Below, one piece after another: positions 44,150-52,301 of a stretch of 64,000 nucleotides of DNA (positions are counted from its first letter, which is position 1; each line of letters opens with the position of its first letter). A program made the translations under genes and the position numbers. The notes under the pieces are model-generated. The model did no database searches. It was not told the DNA's origin and saw only the letters and a list, made by a program, of their open reading frames with translations. Origin of the DNA: Pseudomonas frederiksbergensis (lineage in GTDB: Bacteria; Pseudomonadota; Gammaproteobacteria; Pseudomonadales; Pseudomonadaceae); assembly GCF_900105495.1 (NCBI RefSeq), contig NZ_FNTF01000002.1:1277501-1341500 (forward strand). The letters are read 5' to 3'.

Positions 44150-44971
44150 TCACGGGCTTGGTGGATTCAGAGCGCGATTACTTCGGGTCAGGAAGGTCGC
44201 GAATACCCATGCGAGTGCGAAAATTAGAAACATCATTCCGGCAATGAAATAGCCCGTTAAACCCAGCTCTGAACAGGTTTTGCTTGCGAAATACACACCT
44301 GACATCACACAGACCATGGTCGTAGGGATTTTTATCATTGGTCCAATCTTAGTAACCGATCGAAAGTCAGTTATACCCAGGAAAAACAGGTAGAAGGTCA
44401 AGCTAGTCACGGCTACGACGCCAGTGAGAGATGCTGTAAATGGCCGCGACTGATTTTGCGTCATGTCTTCAAAAATAATGTCTCGCACGCCCGCGATCCT
44501 AGCGTGCGCTACTAGATCAAGTGGACCTGAACTCACGATGGTGACAGTGACTTGATCCTTTGGATTCGAGAGGAAAGGCAGAAACTTAAGCCTGTTTTCT
44601 TCGATCGATACTTTGGCGGGTATACCTGCAGGGTCTGACCCTGTGATCTGAGCCGTAATCAGCTTGGAATCGTTTTTTGTGCGTACTTCGAGCGATGTTT
44701 CAAAGTCGGCGCTGAGAATAGGTTTCGAGCCGGTATTGATAAGTGCAAGTGAGTAAATATGGGGTGAATCGATTTTCGATCCGTTAACGGTTATCTGGAG
44801 ATCGTGAATCTTTGAGTCAGAAGGCAGCTCAAGGTCTGATGAAGAGACAAGGCGGACTGTGAGTGAATGAGCGGTAAAGTCTGCTTTCCAGAAATAGAAA
44901 GGTATCACCACGCTGACGATGGCGATCAGACTCGTAAGCGCAAACTTCCAGTCCAGCACTTTCCATTTCAT
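44150..44971 (-). CDS. Hypothetical membrane protein (three or four TM)
   Basis: A 273-residue protein with TM1 near the N-terminus (FALTSLIAIVSVVIPFYFW), a beta-rich extracytoplasmic domain of about 140 residues (SLTVRLVSSSDLELP, DLQITVNGSK), and C-terminal TM segments (VVAVTSLTFYLFFLGI, TTMVCVMSGVYFAS, FIAGMMFLIFALAWVFATFL). No family recognised. The base composition is lower in GC than core genes. It is the only gene between the two 30-bp direct repeats, so it is probably the cargo of a small past insertion. Confidence 0.7.
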   Translation of the reverse strand: MKWKVLDWKFALTSLIAIVSVVIPFYFWKADFTAHSLTVRLVSSSDLELPSDSKIHDLQITVNGSKIDSPHIYSLALINTGSKPILSADFETSLEVRTKNDSKLITAQITGSDPAGIPAKVSIEENRLKFLPFLSNPKDQVTVTIVSSGPLDLVAHARIAGVRDIIFEDMTQNQSRPFTASLTGVVAVTSLTFYLFFLGITDFRSVTKIGPMIKIPTTMVCVMSGVYFASKTCSELGLTGYFIAGMMFLIFALAWVFATFLTRSNRALNPPSP

Positions 44972-45063
44972 GTGCTCGCTTCCATTGCAGACGCCGCGCT
45001 GTCGTAAGTGGCCTAGAAGGTTTTGCGCTTATTACGTGACTTATTACGTATCGCGCATAAACG

Positions 45064-45089
45064 AAAGGCCCGCATTTCTGCGAGCCTTT
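45064..45089 (+). terminator. Terminator-like hairpin at island left end
   Basis: AAAGGCCCGCA-TTTC-TGCGAGCCTTTGTTTTG with small mismatches. It is directly fused to the att-like core, as at 44039. Confidence 0.7.
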
Positions 45090-45115
45090 GTTTTGTATGG
45101 TGCCGGCACCAGACG
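45086..45115 (+). repeat. 30-bp direct repeat, right copy; candidate attachment site
   Basis: Contains TGGTGCCGGCACCAG (45098-45112), identical over 15 bp to the 3' end of tRNA-Thr (53795-53809), in the same orientation. Taken as the distal attachment site of the island. Confidence 0.7.
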
Positions 45116-45921
45116 AACGGTATGTTTCGGCGAGACGAGGTTTTTCGGGCGTCTGGAGTTCGTTGGAAAATTCGACGTACCCCAACTAGTAACTATAAAT
45201 AAATCAGCTAGTTATGGCGTTAGGTGGAATCGAATTCGGGATTTTTTAGATGTCAGTACATTGTCGGTCTGTAAGTAATTCAGAGCCGCATACGAATGGT
45301 AAACCTCCTGAATTCGAACGTTGTCGATCATCCCTTCCGTAGAGAATAGGCAGGAATCCGCCAAAAGCTGCCGTGGCGACAGGCAGCAGACGGCCAATAC
45401 GCTCGCCAGATGATCGATGCCGGCCCTCGTCGTTTCTCGTCGGGGGTACAGACTCGACGGCGGGTACTAATGCACAGAGGGGAAACATGAGAACAGGCTT
45501 CAGCGGCACAGACCGTACGGCCCCTTACCGGTGCCTAACCGATGAACTCTTGCTCATCGACACAGTTTCTAATAACTCATAATGAGTTACGGGTATAAAA
45601 TTTCGTTGCATTGAGGTATCAAGAAACGTTGCGATCGGCTCGCCGTTTTGGCGAGAGATGAGCGGTTAAAGTTCACTACTGCCAGCGACTGCAATGGTCT
45701 ATAGCGGCCTTTATTGGTCAGTCACCATCCCGGCACGTAATCGCTCAAGCAGATGGAATAGTATTCGCCTCGAGAGCCATGGACATGCGTTACTGACGTT
45801 GGTACCGTCATGCAAAGGGTGGTAGTCCACTGACAGGCTACGGGACGGATTCTATGTATAACGCAACTATCGCAAAGCCTTCCGTTGTAACTCGATGCAA
45901 CCACTATGCTTTTTTCGCCCA
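45116..45921. other. About 800 bp without recognisable genes
   Basis: Left part of the island. Several short frames (for example minus 45246-45509) lack start signals and family resemblance. The sequence includes scattered small inverted repeats and probably the promoter for the cargo operon near 45800-45920. Likely decayed DNA. Confidence 0.5.
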
Positions 45922-46458
45922 ATGATGATATTTGTGGCGGGTGTATATGGTGTTGGCAAAACAACTATTTGCAACTTTCTGGCAAGTAGTCTGGGCTATG
46001 TTGCCGTCAGCGCTAGCGCACTAATTAAACAGCGTCGGGGCGAGACGACTTGGGACGACGTAAAAAGAACGAGTGACATTTCAACAAATCAGGATCATTT
46101 AATACAAGCAGTACATGATCTTCAAAATACCAATCAAAAGAATATTCTGGATGGCCACTTCGCGCTTTTAGATAATGCCGGAAAAATCCTGACGGTCGAC
46201 ATTAATGTTTTTTTAGCATTAAACATTGACGCAGTACTTTTGATTGAGGATCAGCCCGCAGAAATACTAGCACGCTTAAATCTACGAGATTCTGCCAGCT
46301 GGGAATTGTATGTATTAGAAAACTTAGTTATAGCAGAGCGAGAAGGCGCGCTCAGATTTCATCGAGAAAGTGGTATTCCTATTGCGATTTTTCAAAGAGA
46401 TGAATTGCAAGAAATTGTGAAATTTATATCAGATCTCGAAAGTAGCAATAAAAGATGA
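45922..46458 (+). CDS. P-loop NTPase, nucleotide-kinase-like
   Basis: A 178-residue protein with Walker A GVYGVGKTTI right at the N-terminus (MMIFVAGVYGVGKTT), VSASALIKQRRGE, DGHFALLDNAG and a lid-like RLNLRDS. The fold resembles adenylate-kinase-like AAA_17/AAA_33 proteins that phosphorylate small molecules or nucleic acid ends. Starts at 45922 and 45925 are both possible; an upstream ATG at 45895 is less likely. First gene of a four-gene plus-strand operon; 22 bp to the next. AT-rich. Confidence 0.75.
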   Translation: MMIFVAGVYGVGKTTICNFLASSLGYVAVSASALIKQRRGETTWDDVKRTSDISTNQDHLIQAVHDLQNTNQKNILDGHFALLDNAGKILTVDINVFLALNIDAVLLIEDQPAEILARLNLRDSASWELYVLENLVIAEREGALRFHRESGIPIAIFQRDELQEIVKFISDLESSNKR

Positions 46459-46480
46459 TCTACGGATCAAGGAGCGGCAA

Positions 46481-47539
46481 GTGAACGGCCTGCAATATAA
46501 GAAATTCTCCGAGATTAACATCAATGACATTTTTTTTGACTCATTAAAAGCTGACTATAGTGAGTTCGCAGATTGGTTTTTGAAGAAGTCAGACGCGGGA
46601 GAGGAAGCCTACGTCTTCTATAATTCCCGCCGTAGGATGGACGGCTTCCTATATTTAAAAAAGGAAGCTGCCTCTGACATTACTATCGATCCACCTCTCC
46701 CGGCGGGGACTGCTCTTAAAGTGGGCACATTGAAAATCAACGCCCATGGCACAAAGCTTGGAGAACGATTCGTAAAAAAAGTTTTTGATCATGCAATGAG
46801 CCTAGGTGTTGATTATATTTACGTAACAGTGTTCGACAAGCACGATGGGCTCATTGCATTACTAGAGCGTTATGGATTTGAAAAGCGGGGAGAGAAAATT
46901 AGTCATAATGGATCAGAACACGTCTTGATCCGAACTTTGAACGAGATTTCTGGAGATGTAGTCAAAGATTTTCCTCACTTCGATGTTTCCAATAAACAAT
47001 ATTATTTATTGGCTATCTATCCCCAATACCATTCCTCATTTTTGCCTGACTCGATACTAAATGGAGAGAGCCATGACATATTGGAAGATGTTTCTCACAC
47101 GAACAGCATTCACAAAATTTATATCTCAGGCATAAATCGTACAAAGTGCCTGAAGTCCGGCGACATTATTGCTATTTACCGAACCAACGATGGGAAGGGA
47201 AAAGCGTATTACCGTTCAGTGGTTTCATCATTAGGCGTGGTAGAAGAGGTTCGTCAAATAAGATCATTCAAAAATGAGTCTCAGTTTATTAAATATGCAA
47301 AGCCTTATAGCATATTTACTATTGAGCAGTTAAAAGAGTATTTTACCAGCAAGCAAAAATCATATATAATAAAATTTACTTACAATGCAGCATTGAAAAA
47401 AAGAATTATCCGAAAGCGATTAATTGAAGAATGTTTAATTAGCACTCGTACTCGATGGGATTTCACCCGGATTACAGAAGCTCAGCTAAGATGGATCGCG
47501 GATAAAGGTGAAATAAATGAAAGTATTATTGTCAATTAA
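46481..47539 (+). CDS. GNAT acetyltransferase fused to PUA/EVE-like domain
   Basis: A 352-residue protein. GTG start, with AAGGAG 7 nt upstream. Residues about 1-150 are GNAT-like: YVFYNSRRRMDGFLYLKKE, LKVGTLKINAHGTKLGERFV (the acetyl-CoA-binding motif with KLG(E/K)R), IYVTVFDKHDGLIALLERYG and FEKRGEK. Residues about 170-330 (QYYLLAIYPQYHSSFLPDS, GINRTKCLKSGDIIAIYRT, GKGKAYYRSVVSSLGVVEEV) look like a PUA-superfamily fold, as in EVE or ASCH proteins that bind modified bases or RNA. The 3' end overlaps the ASCH gene by 23 nt. Confidence 0.75.
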   Translation: MNGLQYKKFSEININDIFFDSLKADYSEFADWFLKKSDAGEEAYVFYNSRRRMDGFLYLKKEAASDITIDPPLPAGTALKVGTLKINAHGTKLGERFVKKVFDHAMSLGVDYIYVTVFDKHDGLIALLERYGFEKRGEKISHNGSEHVLIRTLNEISGDVVKDFPHFDVSNKQYYLLAIYPQYHSSFLPDSILNGESHDILEDVSHTNSIHKIYISGINRTKCLKSGDIIAIYRTNDGKGKAYYRSVVSSLGVVEEVRQIRSFKNESQFIKYAKPYSIFTIEQLKEYFTSKQKSYIIKFTYNAALKKRIIRKRLIEECLISTRTRWDFTRITEAQLRWIADKGEINESIIVN

Positions 47540-47930
47540 GCCCGAGTATGCCAGCAAAATCCTTAGCGGTGAAAAGAAATTTGAATTTCGAAAAGTGTCT
47601 TTTACTAATAGCGAAATCAAAACTGTAGTGATTTATGCAACAAAACCAGTTGGTAAAGTCGTTGGTGAATTTGAGGTTTTGAAGATTTATAGTGATTCAC
47701 CTACAAATATCTGGAAGCGGACGAAGCGCTATGCGGGTATTGATAAAAAATATTTCGACAGCTACTACGAAGGTAAAAGCTTAGCGGTGGCGATTGCGGT
47801 TGGTGCTGTTCACGAATATGAAAAGCCTAAAAACCTATCGGATATCGGGGTGGGGATCTCTCCCCCTCAATCTTTCTGCTATATTAAAGCTGCCGACTGT
47901 GACCAGCAGCGAGAGCTTGAGCTTGTATAG
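47517..47930 (+). CDS. ASCH-domain protein (PUA-like)
   Basis: A 137-residue protein. KVLLSIKPEYASKILSGEKK then FEFRKV is the classic ASCH start, followed by VVIYATKPVGKVVGEFEV and YAGIDKKYFDSYYEG. ASCH domains are PUA-fold proteins; some bind RNA, some are N4-acetylcytidine amidohydrolases (YqfB-like). Which applies here is unknown. Starts inside the end of the GNAT-PUA gene, indicating translational coupling. Confidence 0.85.
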   Translation: MKVLLSIKPEYASKILSGEKKFEFRKVSFTNSEIKTVVIYATKPVGKVVGEFEVLKIYSDSPTNIWKRTKRYAGIDKKYFDSYYEGKSLAVAIAVGAVHEYEKPKNLSDIGVGISPPQSFCYIKAADCDQQRELELV

Positions 47931-47939
47931 GAGCTCTCA

Positions 47940-48518
47940 GTGGTGACAAGACCAGTGTTCGGGGGGGATATGGCGTGGGATTCTAGCTTATTGAAAGTCA
48001 TTGATCGTAAGTTTCTTATTGCGAATCCGTGGGCGCACGATGAATTAATGCCTCTTATCATGGGGCACCTTTACGAGTTATCTGGTTATTATCCAGAATT
48101 TAATCAATGGCTGGATCATAAGGTTATTCCTGGTCTAGTATCGGGTGAGAGATCAATACTCTTGGAGCACAGCCGTGGTCAACTCGCTGGCCTAGCAATC
48201 GTGAAGGATGATTCAGTAGAACAGAAACTGTGCTGTTTACGTGTCCTGCCGAAGTTCCAAGGAACTGGTGTAGGTCTGAAGCTGTTTGAAAGATCTTTCG
48301 AGGCGCTGAATAATAGCGCGCCATTACTTTCAATCGCCGAAGAGCAAAAGCATGTATTTGAGAAGCTTTTTAAATATTATGGCTTCGAGCTTGCAAAAAA
48401 ATACTATAGTTATTATCGTCCGCGGAAAGACGAGCTGAGCTTCAACGGCTTGATCGAGCCTGAGCCAAGCTTTAAACGTGTTTCGAGCGACCAAAGGAAG
48501 TTAATTTTTACTACGTAA
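47940..48518 (+). CDS. GNAT-family N-acetyltransferase
   Basis: A 192-residue acetyltransferase; GTG start after TAGGAGCTCTCA. The acetyl-CoA motif is CCLRVLPKFQGTGVGLKLFE with QGTGVG, followed by FEKLFKYYGFELAKKYYSYY. The substrate is unknown. Fourth gene of the cargo operon, 9 bp after the ASCH gene. Its 3' end overlaps the convergent gene by 18 bp. Confidence 0.82.
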   Translation: MVTRPVFGGDMAWDSSLLKVIDRKFLIANPWAHDELMPLIMGHLYELSGYYPEFNQWLDHKVIPGLVSGERSILLEHSRGQLAGLAIVKDDSVEQKLCCLRVLPKFQGTGVGLKLFERSFEALNNSAPLLSIAEEQKHVFEKLFKYYGFELAKKYYSYYRPRKDELSFNGLIEPEPSFKRVSSDQRKLIFTT

Positions 48519-49880
48519 ATATCGTAGCATTCTTTTTTTTGCACTTTCAAATAATGGCTTCGACCCGATTATTAGGAGGCCAATACCTAGGTACATAGAA
48601 AGCCAGCCAGTTTTTACACCGCAACCATTAGGGAATTTTTGTATTACGCACTCATTGGTGATTTCCCACAAAGCGCTACCAGCAACTCCGAATATCAGTA
48701 CTAGTGCTATAAATCTAATAATCGATAGATAATCCGATTTCACCTTGGAAAATCGACCGAGCACTATCAAGTCCTTTACTCTTGTGCTGTCCTCTCTACT
48801 TGCCGTCCATTGGTATCCCAGATAGTTTCTAACACTATTCTCTTCCGAAATCCCTACGCTATTATCCAAGCGAATATATTCATTCCAGACCTCTTCGTCC
48901 ATTAAGGAGCGATAACCTTTATAGTCTTTAGTGTCAGAAACGCAGACTTCATCGCGAATAGTTGTCAAAAAACAATGAATTCGCTTGAATTTCGGAAATT
49001 CTAGTTTTTCGTTACCGCTTAATAGTTCTTCAGGGACTCCACGTAAAACATTAATTCTAAAGTCAATAATGCGAGTTTCTGTATTGGAACTAATGAGCGC
49101 TCGGTCTTTCTGTAAGAAATTCACGCTATATACGGTTGATGGGATATTTCTGATTCGAAATCTTATATAAGCTGATTGTCGCTTATCTTCTGGCTTTACA
49201 AAGCCGGGACGACTTGGTAGTGCAATAGTTAATCGAGTACAAAGGTTCTCATCGCTCAAGAATATGGGTTCAACTTTAAAAAGCTGCGTATTGAGCCTAA
49301 GAAGTGAAAACGGCTTTTCATCTTTGCCATCTTTTCGAAAGCTAATATTGGCGAAATTTCCTTCCGCGAAACCATCGTAGTGTACAACTTCGTTAAATAT
49401 TGCAGCTACGCTTTTTTCGCCATTTAATCTTGCCCCTAAATCGCTAACATCCTTCAGCTCGACTTTCCATGGCAAGTCAACTACGACCGCGCAGTACTTG
49501 TCCCGCTGACCAATCATTACTCCAACATCCATAAATGGAGAAATACGATCTCGCCCCGTCTCCCAAAGATTTACATGGAGTTCGTCCTCTAGCTCCCTCT
49601 CACATAGATCACCAGTGGCCTTACGTCTTTCAGCCTCTTTCTCAGCAATACGTTCTGCATTTGCTTTTTTTGTAAAAGCTTTCCAGCTACGAGTTGAAAA
49701 GTGAGCATCATTATCTACGTGGCTATCGGACTCGCCTTCAGATGCAGTGGAGGGCGTCGGGGCTGTCTGCTTTGGCTGATCGCCTGAAGGGACCGCTTTT
49801 CTCTGATCGCAGTCACATTGAACTGGTGTCTCGGTGTCAGATAAATACCTGACGATTATCCCTGAAAAAGAATGGCGCAT
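48501..49880 (-). CDS. Hypothetical protein with two C-terminal TM segments
   Basis: A 459-residue protein from ATG 49880 (earlier in-frame starts up to 50051 are possible but add no recognisable sequence). A charged segment (AFTKKANAERIAEKEAERRK) may be coiled coil; a large soluble middle part (VGVMIGQRDKYCAVVVDLPW, VVHYDGFAEGNFANISFRKD) is not recognised; two TM helices at the end (IIRFIALVLIFGVAGSAL, LSMYLGIGLLIIGS). AT-rich island gene. It could be a membrane effector or sensor; no motif proves it. Confidence 0.65.
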   Translation of the reverse strand: MRHSFSGIIVRYLSDTETPVQCDCDQRKAVPSGDQPKQTAPTPSTASEGESDSHVDNDAHFSTRSWKAFTKKANAERIAEKEAERRKATGDLCERELEDELHVNLWETGRDRISPFMDVGVMIGQRDKYCAVVVDLPWKVELKDVSDLGARLNGEKSVAAIFNEVVHYDGFAEGNFANISFRKDGKDEKPFSLLRLNTQLFKVEPIFLSDENLCTRLTIALPSRPGFVKPEDKRQSAYIRFRIRNIPSTVYSVNFLQKDRALISSNTETRIIDFRINVLRGVPEELLSGNEKLEFPKFKRIHCFLTTIRDEVCVSDTKDYKGYRSLMDEEVWNEYIRLDNSVGISEENSVRNYLGYQWTASREDSTRVKDLIVLGRFSKVKSDYLSIIRFIALVLIFGVAGSALWEITNECVIQKFPNGCGVKTGWLSMYLGIGLLIIGSKPLFESAKKRMLRYLRSKN

Positions 49881-50142
49881 TGAAAGCGTCCTTGAATGCG
49901 GCTGGTGTGCCAAGCATATTTGGCCGGCTATTATAAGGCATGTCAATATTGTAGCAGCGGAATCAAGATGCTCAGCAGTATCGTTCGGCCCCAGATCTCG
50001 CCCTGCTATCAAGTGAAATGCCTTCAGGCGCGTAGTCCCGTTGAAATACATCTTTTAGGCTGATAGCTGTGGTTACGAATGGCAGATGGGCCGGCGGCCG
50101 CTGTCCACCAACGTCCTCTCTTGGCCGTTTTCTGACCTTCGT

Positions 50143-50418
50143 CTAGCGGTTGAACTGCCAAGGTTTTCCTAGGCGATAAGTGAGTAATTGCATGGTCAGC
50201 AAATAGTAATAGCGCGTCGATTCAGTGTGCTGGTTTAGGTGGTGATTCAAAAACCACGCAAGGTGTTTTCTCTGCCAAGTCCATGGATTGTCGCGTTGCC
50301 AGCGCTCAGCGATTGCTGTTTGGATAGCCTTCGCCTGACGCAGGTGGCGTTGACGCGTGGTATACGACCCGGTCAGGACGCTCACCAGGAACAGATCCAT
50401 ATCGAATGCCGTGCTCAC
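50143..50418 (-). CDS. Recombinase-associated small protein
   Basis: A 91-residue protein, rich in Trp, His and Tyr (WQRDNPWTWQRKHLAWFLNH, TRYYYLLTMQLLTYRLGKPW). No domain recognised. It starts inside the stop of the recombinase (4-nt overlap), so it is co-translated and probably works with it, perhaps as a directionality or accessory factor. Confidence 0.65.
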   Translation of the reverse strand: MSTAFDMDLFLVSVLTGSYTTRQRHLRQAKAIQTAIAERWQRDNPWTWQRKHLAWFLNHHLNQHTESTRYYYLLTMQLLTYRLGKPWQFNR

Positions 50419-51395
50419 GCTCGACCACCAATGTAAGCGGCCACCACGACGATACGGCCGTGCCCCAGCTCATAGCTGATTTGTACTCGGGCATCCTGAT
50501 CTAGGCGCCGGTCGAGTTGATAGCAATTGCCTCCGTTGATGGGGGCGAGATGATGGGTGATTTGCTCATAGCGTTCGCAAGCATAGGCTGCCCGCAATTC
50601 GTGGAAGCCTTTGAGGTCGTGCTTATGGATGATGTCCCGTGCGGGGCTGACGATTCCCTGCAAGAAATCGAGGTAGCGTTCGTTCGGTGCAAGTAGGTTG
50701 CGGCTACCGTCGGGCGAGACCTGTTCGGCAAACCTCTGTGCGTCACGAATATGATCATCTACCGTAATCCAACGAGGTGCTGATGCGCCTGAACGGCCAC
50801 CTTTGGTGCCGTCCTGGATGTTGATCTTTCCGAATTGCTTGGCTTCACGTTTTAGACGGGGAAGGTCGGCCAAAATCGCCTCGCGCAAGCGCATACCGGT
50901 GGCTCGCGCTAACTGAGCGATGGCCGCGGCGCGCGGCTGCTGGTTTTCGCAAAGCACCTCTACGATCCGCTTCACCTGTTCGCGGTCCTGGCCTTGCGGC
51001 ACTGAACGACGAACACTGGTGCGCTGCATTCCCAGCGCCTTACTCGGGCTCGGCACTTTCACATACGGATCACCGCGAAGCGCGGCCATGGTCCGATTCA
51101 CACTGGACAACCGGTTTTGCGCAGTCGCGATGGCCATCTCACCTCGTTCAACTTGTTGGCGCAGATGTCCGGCGTAGTCCAGCAAGGTCTGCCAATTAAT
51201 CTGCCGCGCATCGTTAAATCCTGGTCCATCCTCCGACCGACACCAGCGTACAAACGCCTGCCAGCGATCAGTGTGCGCTTTGACCGTCCCGTAATGCCCA
51301 CCGCCAAACAGATCTTTCAGCGCTTGCGGCCCCGCATAGCTCAATTGCCGGCCATAGCCAAAATTGCGCCCATCCCGTCTACCGACCAATGCCAT
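50415..51395 (-). CDS. Tyrosine recombinase, integrase-domain protein (second recombinase)
   Basis: A 326-residue site-specific recombinase of the 'integrase domain-containing' type common in Pseudomonas islands. An N-terminal SAM-like DNA-binding domain (about 25-110) precedes the catalytic core, with candidate catalytic residues R169/R171 (ATGMRLREAIL), K198 (DGTKGGRSG), H265 and R268 (GFHELRAAYACERY), H312 (LGHGRI) and Y321 (AYIGG). Intact by these criteria. Distinct from the P4-type integrase near the tRNA. Confidence 0.83.
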   Translation of the reverse strand: MALVGRRDGRNFGYGRQLSYAGPQALKDLFGGGHYGTVKAHTDRWQAFVRWCRSEDGPGFNDARQINWQTLLDYAGHLRQQVERGEMAIATAQNRLSSVNRTMAALRGDPYVKVPSPSKALGMQRTSVRRSVPQGQDREQVKRIVEVLCENQQPRAAAIAQLARATGMRLREAILADLPRLKREAKQFGKINIQDGTKGGRSGASAPRWITVDDHIRDAQRFAEQVSPDGSRNLLAPNERYLDFLQGIVSPARDIIHKHDLKGFHELRAAYACERYEQITHHLAPINGGNCYQLDRRLDQDARVQISYELGHGRIVVVAAYIGGRA

Positions 51396-51685
51396 GATCG
51401 AACTCCTCTCTAAGCCAAAACTTTTAAAACCTTCCTCACGTCATCCCGCCAAGAATGCTGAGTGTTATCAGGGATCAAGGCCCCTGCGACCTGTGAGGGT
51501 TGTCCACTAACGCGGGACTGGCGGCTCCTTACGACCGGGAGCTTGGGCATCTCATGATCTGACCTCCTGAGCACTTCCGAAGAAGTGGGCGGGTGGAGGC
51601 TGCACTGGCTGACGAGGCCAGCGCCGCGAGATCCTGAGTTAGGTGAAGGCAGTGATGCGATGACCGGGGCGTGCCTGACTGTCAG

Positions 51686-51988
51686 TCAGGTGCAGTCCAT
51701 TCTCTGGGCTGCGGCACCATCATCTGCATCGCTGTTGCCGGTGACTTCGGTGTTTGTCACGCCGATTGTCACGAGGGGGAATGCCGCAAAGCCTTGTACG
51801 AGTTGGGCTGCAGCAGCGGTTGGAGCGCCCGTCTCTTTCCGGGAGAAAGAGACGGGCGCAGGTTGGCGCACGGGAGTGGCCAAGCGGATAGGTTGCTGCA
51901 GGGCAGCTATGAAAGGGGATGAGTTGCCGCAGTGGGCACACTGGTAAAAGTAGGCATCCATCACTCGGCGAGTGACCGTGCGAGCCAC
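51686..51988 (-). CDS. Doubtful small zinc-ribbon-like protein
   Basis: A 100-residue frame with MDAYFYQCAHCGNSSPFIAA near the N-terminus, which looks like one half of a zinc ribbon (CxxC). The C-terminal part is read through the perfect hairpin and has low-complexity Ala residues. Opposite-strand frames are equally long, so coding is not established. Confidence 0.3.
   Translation of the reverse strand: MARTVTRRVMDAYFYQCAHCGNSSPFIAALQQPIRLATPVRQPAPVSFSRKETGAPTAAAAQLVQGFAAFPLVTIGVTNTEVTGNSDADDGAAAQRMDCT
51825..51859. repeat. Perfect 15-bp hairpin
   Basis: GCGCCCGTCTCTTTC and its exact complement around the loop CGGGA. No T run follows, so it is not a normal terminator. Confidence 0.9.
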
Positions 51989-52098
51989 CGGACGCTAATC
52001 GCACTTTGGGAGAACCACCACGGTGTGGCGTAGCCTTAAAGGTTCTGGCTACCTGGGTTGCTGTCAACGACAGCGCTTTGCCCGATCTTTTCTACGCC

Positions 52099-52188
52099 TG
52101 TGGATAATTCGGGTCAAGGCTCGAATTTTCGGGAGTTCTGCGGCTGTGGATGAAATTATCCACCGGTGGAAATCCGTGGTTTTCCACA
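52099..52188. promoter_or_regulatory. Cluster of four DnaA-box-like sites (candidate origin)
   Basis: TGTGGATAA 52099-52107 is a perfect DnaA box. TGTGGATGA 52145, TTATCCACC 52156 and TTTTCCACA 52180 differ by one base each. The last three lie in inverted order in 44 bp, next to AATTTTCGGG and GTGGAAA/TTTCCAC repeats. Confidence 0.5.
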
Positions 52189-52222
52189 GACAGTTGCGTG
52201 GGCTTTAGATTTTTTAAGTGAG

Positions 52223-52265
52223 GTCCATCCAAGCAGGGCGGCTTTGCAGCCCCGCTTGGATGGAC
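52223..52265. repeat. 17-bp inverted repeat downstream of integrase
   Basis: GTCCATCCAAGCAGGGC pairs with GCCCCGCTTGGATGGAC (one mismatch) around a 9-nt loop, 36 bp beyond the integrase stop on the minus strand. No clear U tract follows. Confidence 0.8.
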
Positions 52266-52301
52266 CCGCGTGGAAGGGCGGACAACGGTGATCTCACAGG
52301 C

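Larger units (their letters stand above)
51396..52301. other. 906-bp region between the two recombinases, no firm gene
   Basis: Holds a perfect hairpin (51825-51859), a cluster of DnaA-box-like sequences (52099-52188), a large inverted repeat (52223-52265) and a weak minus-strand frame (51686-51988). It is GC-rich on the left and changes character after 52000. A replication or excision control region is possible. Confidence 0.5.

Noticed and set aside
44078..45112. tRNA-like fragments at 44078 and 45098 as possible tRNA genes
   Set aside because: Only the last 15 bp match tRNA-Thr; the remaining cloverleaf is absent. They are better read as attachment sites.
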